DNA of 52,870 bases from Bacteroidales bacterium. Lineage in GTDB: Bacteria > Bacteroidota > Bacteroidia > Bacteroidales > Bacteroidaceae. The DNA lies in NCBI GenBank assembly GCA_015060905.1, contig SUXQ01000017.1:1-52870 (forward strand), read 5' to 3'. The notes below the pieces were generated by a model. It was not told where the DNA came from. It was given only the letters and a program-made list of their open reading frames with translations, and did no database searches. A program made the translations under genes and the position numbers. The first letter of the stretch is position 1. Each line of letters opens with the position of its first letter. Positions 42,052 through 51,843 of the stretch are shown piece after piece.

Positions 42052-44373
42052 ATGAAAAAACGAATAAATTCCTTCCTTTTATTAATAGCATTGACTTTTT
42101 CGGCCTATGCTCAGGTGCAGTATGTGAATCCGATTATTGGAACAGATGGAATGGGGCACACTTTCCCGGGTGCTTGTGTCCCTTTTGGTATTGTCCAGCT
42201 TAGCCCCGATACGGATACTGTTCCTCATAATGTGAATGGTGCCTATCAGAAAAAAGTTTATGAATATTGTGCCGGTTATTGTTATAATGATCCTACGATT
42301 GTGGGGTTTAGTCATACACACTTTAACGGAACGGGACATTCTGACCTTGGGGATATTCTTATAATGCCTACTACCGGTGAATTGAAATTGAATCCGGGAA
42401 CATCCGAACAACCGGAAAGTGGTTATCGTTCACGTTTCTCGCACGACACGGAAAAATCTGTTCCGGGTTACTATGAAGTGATGCTCGATGATTATAAAGT
42501 AAAGGCGCAGCTTACTGCTACTCCCAGGGTAGGCGTTCACAAATATACATTCCCGAAAGGTCAGGATGCTCGTATTATTCTTGACTTGAATCATGCTATC
42601 TATAATTACGACGGAAAAACTCTTTGGGCACAAATTCGAGTAGAAAATGACACTTTGCTTACAGGCTACCGTATTACCAACGGTTGGGCACGCACCAACT
42701 ATACTTATTTTGCTGTTTCCTTGTCAAAGCCTATAAAAAATTATGGCTACAAGGACATGGAAAAAATAAAATACAATGGTTTTTGGCGAAAATTCCCGGT
42801 GAATACCAATTTCCCTGAAATGGGCGGCCGTAAGCTGGTTTCTTATTTTGAATTTGATACAAAAGATACTCCCGAACTTGTTGTAAAGGTGGCTCTTTCG
42901 GCTACAAGTACAGAGGGGGCTGTGAAGAATTTGAAGGCCGAGGCAATGGGTAAGTCTTTCGATACTTTGCTCAAGGAGGCTTCGGATAGTTGGAACAAAC
43001 AGCTTGCATCTATCGAGGTAGAAGGAACGGATGACCAAAAGGCAATGTTCTATACTTCTTATTATCATACACTTATAAATCCGTCTGTTTATATGGATGT
43101 TGATGGTAAGTATCGAGGATTGGACCAGAATATTCATCAGGCTGATGATTTTACAAATTATACGGTATTCTCTTTGTGGGACACTTATCGTGCCGAGCAT
43201 CCTTTCTTGATGCTGATGAAGCCTGCCGAGGCCCGCAATATGGTTATGTCCATGATTCGTCACCAGCAGCAGAGTGTTCACGGACTGCTTCCTATCTGGA
43301 GCCATATGGCAAACGATAATTGGTGTATGAGTGGTTATCATGCAACTTCTGTATTGGCCGATGCAATCGCAAAAGGTGCCGATATTGATAAGAATGAGGC
43401 TTTGAAGGCTATGGTTACTACTTCGAAAGTTCCTTATATGGACGGCCTTGGCGAATATATGCAACTAGGATATGTGCCTTTTGATATAAGTTCAACTGCA
43501 GCTTCCACTACTTTGGAGTATTCTTATGATGATTGGACAATCTATCATACGGCTTTATTGGCCGGTAACGCCGCTGTTGCCAATGAATACAAGGAGCGTG
43601 CGCTGAATTATCGTCGCATTTATGATTCCTCAATCGGCTTTGCTCGCCCTCGTTACAAGGATGGCAGTTTCAAAAAAGAATTTGATGTGTTGCAGACTCA
43701 CGGTGAAGGCTTTATCGAGGGTAATTCTTGGAATTTCTCTTTCCATGTGCCGCATGATGTGTTTGGAGTAATGGCACGGATGGGTGGCGATAAAGAGTTT
43801 GTTCGCAAGCTTGACGAGCTATTTGCGATGCATCTGCCCGAAAAATATTACGAAGCGAATGAGGATATTACTACTGATTGTTTGATTGGTGGATATGTGC
43901 ATGGTAACGAGCCGAGCCATCATATTCCTTATCTTTATGCGTGGACTTCGCAGCCGTGGAAGACTCAATATTGGGTGCGCGAGGTGATGAACAGAATGTA
44001 TAAGAATCATATTCGTGGATTGAGCGGTAACGATGATTGTGGTCAGATGTCTGCTTGGTATTTGTTTACTGCCATGGGTTTCTATCCTGTTTGTCCGGGA
44101 ACCGACCAATATGTGCTTGGTGCTCCTTATTTGCCTTATCTTAAGCTCTCATTGCCTAACGGAAAGACTTTCGAAATTAAGGCTCCGGGGGTGAGCGATA
44201 AGAAGCGTTACGTAAAATCTGTTCGTTTGAATGGTAAGCCTTATACTAAAATGTATATTACACACAAAGATATTACCGATGGTGGTGTGTTGGAATTTGT
44301 GATGAGTGCTTCGCCCAACAAAGGTCGCGGAAAAGCAAAGGCGGATAAGCCTTATTCTCTGACAGTGGAGTGA
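42052..44373 (+). CDS. GH92 family alpha-mannosidase
   Basis: A 773-residue secreted glycoside hydrolase with a signal peptide (MKKRINSFLLLIALTFSAYAQ). Family motifs: YVNPIIGTDGMGHTFPGACVPFG at the N-terminus, SHTHFNGTGHSDLGD, SLWDTYRAEHPFL, EGNSWNFSFHVPHD (catalytic acid region), GGYVHGNEPSHH, and GNDDCGQMSAWYLFTAMGFYPVCPG with the general-base aspartates. GH92 enzymes are Ca2+-dependent exo-mannosidases (alpha-1,2/1,3 and others) acting on N-glycans or yeast mannan. No SusC/D neighbours are seen, so it is a stand-alone enzyme. Confidence 0.95.
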   Translation: MKKRINSFLLLIALTFSAYAQVQYVNPIIGTDGMGHTFPGACVPFGIVQLSPDTDTVPHNVNGAYQKKVYEYCAGYCYNDPTIVGFSHTHFNGTGHSDLGDILIMPTTGELKLNPGTSEQPESGYRSRFSHDTEKSVPGYYEVMLDDYKVKAQLTATPRVGVHKYTFPKGQDARIILDLNHAIYNYDGKTLWAQIRVENDTLLTGYRITNGWARTNYTYFAVSLSKPIKNYGYKDMEKIKYNGFWRKFPVNTNFPEMGGRKLVSYFEFDTKDTPELVVKVALSATSTEGAVKNLKAEAMGKSFDTLLKEASDSWNKQLASIEVEGTDDQKAMFYTSYYHTLINPSVYMDVDGKYRGLDQNIHQADDFTNYTVFSLWDTYRAEHPFLMLMKPAEARNMVMSMIRHQQQSVHGLLPIWSHMANDNWCMSGYHATSVLADAIAKGADIDKNEALKAMVTTSKVPYMDGLGEYMQLGYVPFDISSTAASTTLEYSYDDWTIYHTALLAGNAAVANEYKERALNYRRIYDSSIGFARPRYKDGSFKKEFDVLQTHGEGFIEGNSWNFSFHVPHDVFGVMARMGGDKEFVRKLDELFAMHLPEKYYEANEDITTDCLIGGYVHGNEPSHHIPYLYAWTSQPWKTQYWVREVMNRMYKNHIRGLSGNDDCGQMSAWYLFTAMGFYPVCPGTDQYVLGAPYLPYLKLSLPNGKTFEIKAPGVSDKKRYVKSVRLNGKPYTKMYITHKDITDGGVLEFVMSASPNKGRGKAKADKPYSLTVE

Positions 44374-44451
44374 TAAATGCTTTTTGGTAATGTTTTTATC
44401 CACCCTGACAATGATTCGTTATTTTTAATGTATTAAAAAAAGATAAATATT

Positions 44452-45075
44452 ATGAGTGTTCATTTGATTGACCATCCTTTGATTCAGCATAAGCTTAGCA
44501 TTATGCGTGATAAGGAGACGCCTACTTCTAAGTTCCGGCAATTGTTGCAAGAAATTTCCATGCTTATGGGCTACGAGGTTACCCGCGATTTTCCTTTGAC
44601 TTACGAAGAGATAGAAACTCCTCTCCAAAAAATGAATGCTCCTAAAATTTCGGGAAAGAAGGTGGTGGTTGTTCCTATTTTGCGTGCGGGGCTTGGAATG
44701 GTCGATGGGCTGTTGAGCCTTATTCCCTCGGCTCGTGTGGGACATATTGGCCTGTATAGGGACGAGGAGACTTGTTTGCCTGTTTTTTACTATTATAAAA
44801 TGCCCGAGAATAAAGAGCGCTTGGTTATTTTGACCGACCCGATGCTGGCTACGGGCGGCAGTGCGTGCGATGCTATCATGCGTCTGAAAAATGATGGCTT
44901 TAGTCGCATTAAATTGATGTGTTTGGTGGCTTCTCCGCAGGGTGTGAAGGCTGTGTGCGAGAAGTTTCCTGATGTTGATATTTATTTGGCTGCGCTCGAC
45001 GAGGGCTTGAACGAGAAGAATTATATCCTTCCGGGGCTGGGCGACGCAGGGGATAGAATTTTTGGAACTAAATAG
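44452..45075 (+). CDS. upp: Uracil phosphoribosyltransferase
   Basis: A 207-residue enzyme that makes UMP from uracil and PRPP. Motifs: [37 protein letters not shown] and the PRPP loop [16 protein letters not shown] (126-140); uracil-binding [30 protein letters not shown] at the end. Length is normal. Stands alone, 78 bp after GH92. Confidence 0.96.
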   Translation: MSVHLIDHPLIQHKLSIMRDKETPTSKFRQLLQEISMLMGYEVTRDFPLTYEEIETPLQKMNAPKISGKKVVVVPILRAGLGMVDGLLSLIPSARVGHIGLYRDEETCLPVFYYYKMPENKERLVILTDPMLATGGSACDAIMRLKNDGFSRIKLMCLVASPQGVKAVCEKFPDVDIYLAALDEGLNEKNYILPGLGDAGDRIFGTK

Positions 45076-45185
45076 GCTATTGGTAATCAATATATTATGG
45101 CTGAGTGCTTTTGTGCTCAGCCGTAATTTTTATATTTAATATAATTGATTTTTTTATTACTGTCTGCGAAATTCATCTTTTTTTA

Positions 45186-45216
45186 TTGTAAACAGATTTT
45201 TTTAGTGATATTTTTG
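45186..45216 (+). promoter_or_regulatory. Promoter of the thioredoxin-like gene
   Basis: TTG 45186-45188, 20 bases, TATTTTTG 45209-45216; 62 bases before the ATG. Confidence 0.55.
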
Positions 45217-45278
45217 TAAAAATTGCAACCTTTCGCAGTTTCTCTCGTCTAATAATTAAAAAACAATAACACAGATTC

Positions 45279-46358
45279 ATGAAAAGACTATTTTTTGCCC
45301 TTGCAGTGGCGGTGCTGCTGGGGGCGTGTGACTCTTCAACAAAGTACACAATCACAGGTAATGCTGCCGACTTTGAGGATGGCCGAAGTGTCTATTTGGT
45401 AACAGCTGTTAATGATGAAATTGCCATTTTGGACTCGACTGTCGTAAAGAATCATTCATTTACCATCAAGGGCGAGGTTAATGAGCCTTGCTGGGCAAGG
45501 GTTGGTATTCAGGAATCTTTGAAGGCGAGCGACGGAATAATTATAGAATTTATCTTGGAGCCGGGACACATAGTGTTCGGCGACTTTGACGAAGCGAAGA
45601 GTAGGAGACGCACAGCGACGGGTACGCCTCTCAATGACAAACTCACTCAATTCTTTTGCGAGATGAAAACCATCCTCGATGATACCTCTCTCACACGAAC
45701 GGAGTCGATGAATCAGGTCTATGCGCTTGTGCGCTCCTATGTGATTGAAAATGCCGATAATGAGGCTGCTCTTTTTCTCTTTGAGCGTTTCGACCGTTCA
45801 ATGCCCAAAGATATGAAATTGGAACTTATAGATACACTCGCGGCTGCCAATCCCACGCTGTACGCCGACCTTCGCAAAGAGACGTTGGAGGATATTGAGG
45901 CTCAGAAACGTGTCGAGGAGCAAGCGCAGAGTGTCGCACCGGGTAACCCCTATAAGAATGTCGAGGGCAATGATGCTTCCGGCAAGAAACTGTCGTTGAA
46001 AGAGGTTGTCGAGAATAAGAAGAATAAGTTCGTGCTTCTCGATTTTTGGGCAACGTGGTGCGGGCCTTGCATGAACGAGATTCCGCATTTGAAGGCTGCT
46101 TATGATAAGTTCCACAATAAGGGCTTCGAGATTTATGCTATCTCCCTCGACGACGAAAGTGATGCGTGGACAAAAGTTATTAACGAAAAGGGGCTTCAGT
46201 GGGTGAATGTGTTGCGCGAGGGTAAAGAGGCTACCGAACTTTACGGTGTGCGTGGAATTCCGTCTAATTACCTTATAGATTGTTCTACGGGGATAATTGT
46301 CGCTACTCATTTGCGTGGGCAGGCTCTTATTGAAAAATTGGAAGAGGCTACAAAATAA
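45279..46358 (+). CDS. TlpA-like thioredoxin lipoprotein with DUF4369
   Basis: A 359-residue lipoprotein (LLGAC, Cys17). An N-terminal DUF4369 domain (about 22-130, YTITGNAADFEDGRSVYL) is followed by a helical middle and a C-terminal AhpC/TSA-TlpA domain (225-359). The latter has the redox motif W-C261-G-P-C264 and cis-proline region VRGIPSNYLID. It is probably a periplasmic thiol-disulfide reductase, a common Bacteroidetes architecture; partner unknown. Confidence 0.9.
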   Translation: MKRLFFALAVAVLLGACDSSTKYTITGNAADFEDGRSVYLVTAVNDEIAILDSTVVKNHSFTIKGEVNEPCWARVGIQESLKASDGIIIEFILEPGHIVFGDFDEAKSRRRTATGTPLNDKLTQFFCEMKTILDDTSLTRTESMNQVYALVRSYVIENADNEAALFLFERFDRSMPKDMKLELIDTLAAANPTLYADLRKETLEDIEAQKRVEEQAQSVAPGNPYKNVEGNDASGKKLSLKEVVENKKNKFVLLDFWATWCGPCMNEIPHLKAAYDKFHNKGFEIYAISLDDESDAWTKVINEKGLQWVNVLREGKEATELYGVRGIPSNYLIDCSTGIIVATHLRGQALIEKLEEATK

Positions 46359-46394
46359 GGGCTGTTGGATATATGTTTCGTATTTTATTATTGG

Positions 46395-46425
46395 GATTGA
46401 GGACTGTTTGTCCTCAATCTTTTTT
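46395..46425 (+). terminator. Terminator of the thioredoxin-like gene
   Basis: 9-bp stem (GATTGAGGA / TCCTCAATC), 7-base loop, then TTTTTT. Confidence 0.85.
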
Positions 46426-46530
46426 GTGTTCTAATTCGTGGCTGCCGAGAATGAAATAAGCCTGTTAATATCGTTAGGAAACATAAAAAACTGTTTCATC
46501 CAAGTGGAATTGCTGATGCTTCATTAAAAT

Positions 46531-46562
46531 GAGACCTGCCGTTCGTGAGAATAGCAGGTCTC
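46531..46562 (-). terminator. Terminator of the fimbrial operon
   Basis: 9-bp perfect stem (GAGACCTGC / GCAGGTCTC); on the minus strand a T-rich stretch follows (ATTTTAATG). Confidence 0.65.
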
Positions 46563-46623
46563 AATAGTCTTATATGTAAATATCTATCAATGGATGATAG
46601 AGCTTCTTTTTATGTACCTCTTC

Positions 46624-49074
46624 TTACTTGCTGTAAGATACAGTATATGTAGGTCTGCCATCAGCGAGAGAACCCTTTTCGATAGAATATCCTGCGGGGA
46701 GTACAATACCATTCTCGTTGAATGTCTGACCATCGAGGAGTGCACCCTGATAGTATGACCAAGGACGGAGATAGTTAGGAGTTGTGGGAAGCATACAGCC
46801 CTCATCACCCCAAGCAGGGTTAGCACCTACGAATGTACCACCGTAAACCTTAAACAAGTTGTAAGACAAATTCAGAAGTAACTGAACATTCTGCTTAATT
46901 GCAACGCGTACCTTATTCGCATCTTTAGAGTTACCACGTTTGGCAATATCATCTGCAGTCTCTTCAAAAGTCTTTGTACCGGCAAGAATCTCATCAATGT
47001 CAGCAGCATCTGTATTATAATAACCACCATCGAAGTAACCACCGTTGATAGTTACTGTCTGTGAGCCCCAAGGAGAAACTTTAGCACCTACGAAAAAAGC
47101 ACCTACTTGATTAGCAGGAGTGCCTGCAGGAATATTTCTTACAAATGTACCGTTCTCAATCACAACATCACCGCCAGGGAAGATAAGGCTAACAGAAGGA
47201 TCGTTTATCTCCACTGTACCATTACCAGTGATGGTAAGAGTAGAGCCCTTATATGTGTAGAAAGCCGGATCAGCAGCAGTTCCTTCCAGTTTGATAGTTT
47301 TGCCATTCATGTCAAGATTAACCTTTGCACCTTCAGCAACATTTAATCTTTCGTCAAGTTTAATATCATTTACCAACTGCACTTTACCGCCATTTGCAAA
47401 TACATCCTTTACATCCTCAAGATTTGCTGCAACCACTACATCATCTGCAGCTACGTGCCATTTGTCACCTATTTTAGTAGCTTTATAACCGGTAGGAACC
47501 CAAGTTGTAGGATCGAAACCGAATGTACCGCCGGTAATAATAACTGTACCTTCACCCAAGATACCTGCTGTATATCCACTACGAGTTGATGCCTTACCGA
47601 ATGTACCACCCTTTACGTAAGCTGTGGTTCCTGCGCCAGCATAGATATAAGCGCGTTTTTGGTTCTGTGTCTTGTTGAAATCAAAATTACCTTCGGTAAT
47701 TGTAAGTGTACTACCTTCGCCTTCAAGGTAGAACAAATATCTACCGCTTGTGCTTGTAGTGTTGATGTCTAAATTACCACCATTGAAATTTACTGTTGCA
47801 CCATTGACAATACCAATACCACCACCTTGAGATTTTATATCACCATCTCCTTTGATGGTTGTTGTTCCATTAGTAACAATAAGACCGTAATGTTCAGCAC
47901 TACCGGATGTTAATGTTGCATCTTCGTCAATATTAAGAATAAAATCGGCTGAAACTTGGAGGAATGGTCTTTCTTTAGGCATTGCAACATCTTCTGTCAA
48001 ATTTACTGTACCTCCGAAACTTGCAGCCAATTCCAATTCTTCAACACTACCACTTATTTCAGGGAAGATATAATCACCATCGTAAACAGGATCAATAGTG
48101 ATATTGAATTCGATATCACCGGTAAGAATCTTACCGAGGATATTGGTTCTCCAGTTACGCTGCACAGGAACATTATTCAATCCCTCGTTGAATGTAATAT
48201 TATTTCCATCTTTAGGATCAAATGTATATTGAAGTTCTTGCAAGGTAGCTTTGTTTGCACCCAACACTCCCTCAATCGGTGTATTATCCTTGTCTGCAAC
48301 TAAAATGTAGCTCATAGAAAGCCATTTGTAGGCCTCTTTACCCTCGTTTGTATCGTCTGTCTCAACATACAATGTCTCTTCGGGAATTGCGTTAAGATCG
48401 TAGGTAATTGTTTCTTCACCCTCAACTTCTCCAGTGAGAAGATTGATCTTGTTAGCTACGTTCTTAATAACTACTTTAGAATTCTCAATCTCGATACCTG
48501 ATGCAACAGCAGCTTCCCAATCTTCATTGTAAACACCAAGATTAACCTGTGCAAAAGGACGTTTCAATACAACGTTAATCAATTTGTCACCATTAACTTC
48601 AAATGTTACAGTCTTGAAGAATGCATCACGAAGCTCGTCGTTGTTTGCGGCGTCGTCAGTTCCATTTTCAGCTTTGTAGCTTACAGTAACAGCTGTCAAT
48701 TCGTCAGTGTTATAGGCCTCGCAGTCACCATCCTGTGCCCAGAATGCTACCTGATACTTCTGACCCTTAGCAAGAGTGATTGATACATTGTCGCCAGACT
48801 TAAAGTCATCTTTAATAAACTGACCTTTCTCTGAACCTACAACTTGCTGTAATTCAGCCTCGCCTTGAGCGTTGATTTTGTAAACAGCGTAGACCAATTT
48901 GTCTGCTTTTGTACCATCGCTAATGGCACGTGTTCCAAGAGCGTCCTCAAGACCAAGTGTGAATGTCACCTGGGCTTGATTGCCCGACTGAACAGAGTCA
49001 ATTTCGTCTTGCGAACATGATGTTACAAGCAACATACTTGCTGCGAACAGTCCAAATAATAACTTCTTGTTCAT
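46624..49074 (-). CDS. Fimbrillin-like (DUF6562) beta-helix lipoprotein, paralogue 2
   Basis: An 816-residue lipoprotein with LLVTSCSQDE (Cys20). The N-terminal about 350 residues match the Mfa/FimA-related DUF6562 type (QAQVTFTLGLEDALGTRAISDGT, GQKYQVAFWAQDGDCEAYN, NDELRDAFFK, LKRPFAQVNLGVYN). The C-terminal about 450 residues are repeats of a right-handed beta-helix kind (LYVEGGTFG-like turns: TITEGNFDFN, AYVKGGTFGKA, VIITGGTFGFDP, VTINGGYFDGGYYN). Probably a fimbrial stalk/tip or surface adhesin. Residues 89-569 are nearly identical to paralogue 1; residues about 570-735 are different, and the next about 55 residues are similar again (see findings). No T9SS tail. Confidence 0.75.
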   Translation of the reverse strand: MNKKLLFGLFAASMLLVTSCSQDEIDSVQSGNQAQVTFTLGLEDALGTRAISDGTKADKLVYAVYKINAQGEAELQQVVGSEKGQFIKDDFKSGDNVSITLAKGQKYQVAFWAQDGDCEAYNTDELTAVTVSYKAENGTDDAANNDELRDAFFKTVTFEVNGDKLINVVLKRPFAQVNLGVYNEDWEAAVASGIEIENSKVVIKNVANKINLLTGEVEGEETITYDLNAIPEETLYVETDDTNEGKEAYKWLSMSYILVADKDNTPIEGVLGANKATLQELQYTFDPKDGNNITFNEGLNNVPVQRNWRTNILGKILTGDIEFNITIDPVYDGDYIFPEISGSVEELELAASFGGTVNLTEDVAMPKERPFLQVSADFILNIDEDATLTSGSAEHYGLIVTNGTTTIKGDGDIKSQGGGIGIVNGATVNFNGGNLDINTTSTSGRYLFYLEGEGSTLTITEGNFDFNKTQNQKRAYIYAGAGTTAYVKGGTFGKASTRSGYTAGILGEGTVIITGGTFGFDPTTWVPTGYKATKIGDKWHVAADDVVVAANLEDVKDVFANGGKVQLVNDIKLDERLNVAEGAKVNLDMNGKTIKLEGTAADPAFYTYKGSTLTITGNGTVEINDPSVSLIFPGGDVVIENGTFVRNIPAGTPANQVGAFFVGAKVSPWGSQTVTINGGYFDGGYYNTDAADIDEILAGTKTFEETADDIAKRGNSKDANKVRVAIKQNVQLLLNLSYNLFKVYGGTFVGANPAWGDEGCMLPTTPNYLRPWSYYQGALLDGQTFNENGIVLPAGYSIEKGSLADGRPTYTVSYSK
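47366..48809 (-). repeat. Near-identical core shared with paralogue 1 (1,444 bp)
   Basis: Aligns to 50061-51504 at a constant offset of 2,695 bases with no gap; by eye I find fewer than ten mismatches. Confidence 0.9.
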
Positions 49075-49273
49075 AATAATAATTAATTAAAGGTTATACA
49101 TATTAAGATTATTCTTTACAATTATTCTGTCACCTTATAGTGGTTGTTATCAGTGGTAAAACCTCTATCATCTAATAGTATTTTACAGGTTATTACTGAA
49201 TACTTTTTTGTAAAGAGTAACTTTTTGAGATAAACTCAATCTATTTGATTGAATCATTGATATTTAGTAAATA

Positions 49274-49309
49274 TTCTCCAAACTCCCATAGTGTAGAGAG
49301 TTTGGAGAA
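49274..49309 (-). terminator. Hairpin between the two fimbrial paralogues
   Basis: 12-bp perfect stem (TTCTCCAAACTC / GAGTTTGGAGAA) directly after the stop of the upstream paralogue. It may end part of the transcripts and so reduce the level of the second copy. Confidence 0.6.
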
Positions 49310-49321
49310 GTTTATTATATT

Positions 49322-51775
49322 TTACTTATTGTATTCTACAGTGTAAACAGGTACATTTTCAGCGTTTACAGTTTTGGTAATGTTGTAGCCGGCGGGGAGT
49401 ACAATGCCGTTCTCGTTGAATGTCTGACCATCAAGAAGAGCACCCTGATAGTAAGACCAAGGACGGAGATAGTTAGGTGTGGTAGGAAGCATACAACCTT
49501 CATCGCCCCATGCAGGGTTAGCTCCTACGAAAGTACCACCATAAACCTTGAATGAACCATAGCCTGAGTGGTTCAACAAGACAGAAACATTATCCTTGAC
49601 AGCAACGCGAACGAGGTTTGCATCACCGGGCTTACCTTGTTTAGCAATGTCATCAGCAGTTTCTGTAAATGTTGCAGTACCAGCAAGAATTTCTTCAATA
49701 TCTGCAGCATTAGTATCATAATAACCTCCATCGAAGTAACCACCGTTTATGGTTACGTTACAACCACTATTCTTGGCACCCATAAACAGTCCGGTTGTAG
49801 CATCTGTAACATTTGTAACCTTATTTCTGATGAAAGTACCATTATTAATTACAAGCTCTCCATAAGGACAGAAGATAGCCATTGTTGAAACATCGCCCAA
49901 ATCAATGGTACCGTTACCGTCGATAGTGAGTTTTGCGCCATCCTTAACCCAAATGAGTGTATTGCTTGCAGTTGTCTCTTCTACAGTAATAGTTTTTCCG
50001 TTAAGGTCCAAATAAACTTCTTTACCGGGTTCGATAGGAGTTATTTTTTCAAATTTAACATCATTTACCAACTGCACTTTACCGCCATTTGCAAATACAT
50101 CCTTTACATCCTCAAGATTTGCTGCAACCACTACATCTTCTGCAGCTACGTGCCATTTGTCACCTATTTTAGTAGCTCTATAACCGGTAGGAACCCAAGT
50201 TGTAGGATCGAAACCGAATGTACCGCCGGTAATAATAACTGTACCTTCACCCAAGATACCTGCTGTATATCCACTACGAGTTGATGCCTTACCGAATGTA
50301 CCGCCCTTTACGTAAGCTGTGGTTCCTGCGCCAGCATAGATATAAGCGCGTTTTTGGTTCTGTGTCTTGTTGAAATCAAAATTACCTTCGGTAATTGTAA
50401 GTGTACTACCTTCGCCTTCAAGGTAGAACAAATATCTACCGCTTGTGCTTGTAGTGTTGATGTCTAAATTACCACCATTGAAATTTACTGTTGCACCATT
50501 GACAATACCAATACCACCACCTTGAGATTTTATATCACCATCTCCTTTGATGGTTGTTGTTCCATTAGTAACAATAAGACCGTAATGTTCAGCACTACCG
50601 GATGTTAATGTTGCATCTTCGTCAATATTAAGAATAAAATCGGCTGAAACTTGGAGGAATGGTCTTTCTTTAGGCATTGCAACATCTTCTGTCAAATTTA
50701 CTGTACCTCCGAAACTTGCAGCCAATTCCAATTCTTCAACACTACCACTTATTTCAGGGAAGATATAATCACCATCGTAAACAGGATCAATAGTGATATT
50801 GAATTCGATATCACCGGTAAGAATCTTACCGAGGATATTGGTTCTCCAGTTACGCTGCACAGGAACATTATTCAATCCCTCGTTGAATGTAATATTATTT
50901 CCATCTTTAGGATCAAATGTATATTGAAGTTCTTGCAAGGTAGCTTTGTTTGCACCCAACACTCCCTCAATCGGTGTATTATCCTTGTCTGCAACTAAAA
51001 TGTAGCTCATAGAAAGCCATTTGTAGGCCTCTTTACCCTCGTTTGTATCGTCTGTCTCAACATACAATGTCTCTTCGGGAATTGCGTTAAGATCGTAGGT
51101 AATTGTTTCTTCACCCTCAACTTCTCCAGTGAGAAGATTGATCTTGTTAGCTACGTTCTTAATAACTACTTTAGAATTCTCAATCTCGATACCTGATGCA
51201 ACAGCAGCTTCCCAATCTTCATTGTAAACACCAAGATTAACCTGTGCAAAAGGACGTTTCAATACAACGTTAATCAATTTGTCACCATTAACTTCAAATG
51301 TTACAGTCTTGAAGAATGCATCACGAAGCTCGTCGTTGTTTGCGGCGTCGTCAGTTCCATTTTCAGCTTTGTAGCTTACTTCAACAGCTGTCAATTCGTC
51401 AGTGTTATAGGCCTCGCAGTCACCATCCTGTGCCCAGAATGCTACCTGATACTTCTGACCTTTGGCAAGAGTGATTGATACATTGTCGCCAGACTTAAAG
51501 TCATTTTTAATAAACTGACCATTTTTATCTGAGTCTACAACATTTTGTTTTTCAGCCACGCCTTGAGCGTTGATTTTGTAAACAGCGTAGACCAATTTGT
51601 CTGCTTTTGTACCATCGCTAATGGCACGTGTTCCAAGCGCATCCTCAAGACCAAGTGTGAATGTCACCTGGGCCTGATTGCCCGACTGAACAGAGTCAAG
51701 TTCGTCTTGCGAACATGATGTTACAAGCAACATACTTGCTGCTGCGAACAGTCCAAATAATAACTTCTTGTTCAT
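49322..51775 (-). CDS. Fimbrillin-like (DUF6562) beta-helix lipoprotein, paralogue 1
   Basis: An 817-residue lipoprotein (LLVTSCSQDE, Cys21), same architecture as the preceding entry: DUF6562-type N-terminal domain, then a beta-helix. It differs from paralogue 2 by one extra alanine in the signal peptide, a short variable stretch at about 72-88 (KQNVVDSDKNGQ versus LQQVVGSEKGQ) and the variable region from about 572 to 735. There it reads FEKITPIEPGKEVYLDLNGK in place of LDERLNVAEGAKVNLDMNGK. Its start lies 68 bp after the FimB-like gene, so it is probably the second gene of the operon. Confidence 0.75.
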   Translation of the reverse strand: MNKKLLFGLFAAASMLLVTSCSQDELDSVQSGNQAQVTFTLGLEDALGTRAISDGTKADKLVYAVYKINAQGVAEKQNVVDSDKNGQFIKNDFKSGDNVSITLAKGQKYQVAFWAQDGDCEAYNTDELTAVEVSYKAENGTDDAANNDELRDAFFKTVTFEVNGDKLINVVLKRPFAQVNLGVYNEDWEAAVASGIEIENSKVVIKNVANKINLLTGEVEGEETITYDLNAIPEETLYVETDDTNEGKEAYKWLSMSYILVADKDNTPIEGVLGANKATLQELQYTFDPKDGNNITFNEGLNNVPVQRNWRTNILGKILTGDIEFNITIDPVYDGDYIFPEISGSVEELELAASFGGTVNLTEDVAMPKERPFLQVSADFILNIDEDATLTSGSAEHYGLIVTNGTTTIKGDGDIKSQGGGIGIVNGATVNFNGGNLDINTTSTSGRYLFYLEGEGSTLTITEGNFDFNKTQNQKRAYIYAGAGTTAYVKGGTFGKASTRSGYTAGILGEGTVIITGGTFGFDPTTWVPTGYRATKIGDKWHVAAEDVVVAANLEDVKDVFANGGKVQLVNDVKFEKITPIEPGKEVYLDLNGKTITVEETTASNTLIWVKDGAKLTIDGNGTIDLGDVSTMAIFCPYGELVINNGTFIRNKVTNVTDATTGLFMGAKNSGCNVTINGGYFDGGYYDTNAADIEEILAGTATFTETADDIAKQGKPGDANLVRVAVKDNVSVLLNHSGYGSFKVYGGTFVGANPAWGDEGCMLPTTPNYLRPWSYYQGALLDGQTFNENGIVLPAGYNITKTVNAENVPVYTVEYNK
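50061..51504 (-). repeat. Near-identical core shared with paralogue 2
   Basis: Partner of 47366-48809. Differences seen include codons giving E/D in AAEDVVV and R/K in GYRATK. Confidence 0.9.
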
Positions 51776-51843
51776 AATAATAAAAATTAAGTTAATATAA
51801 AAATAATTATCATTTTATCTTTTTGTATTGTTTATTCCATTTA

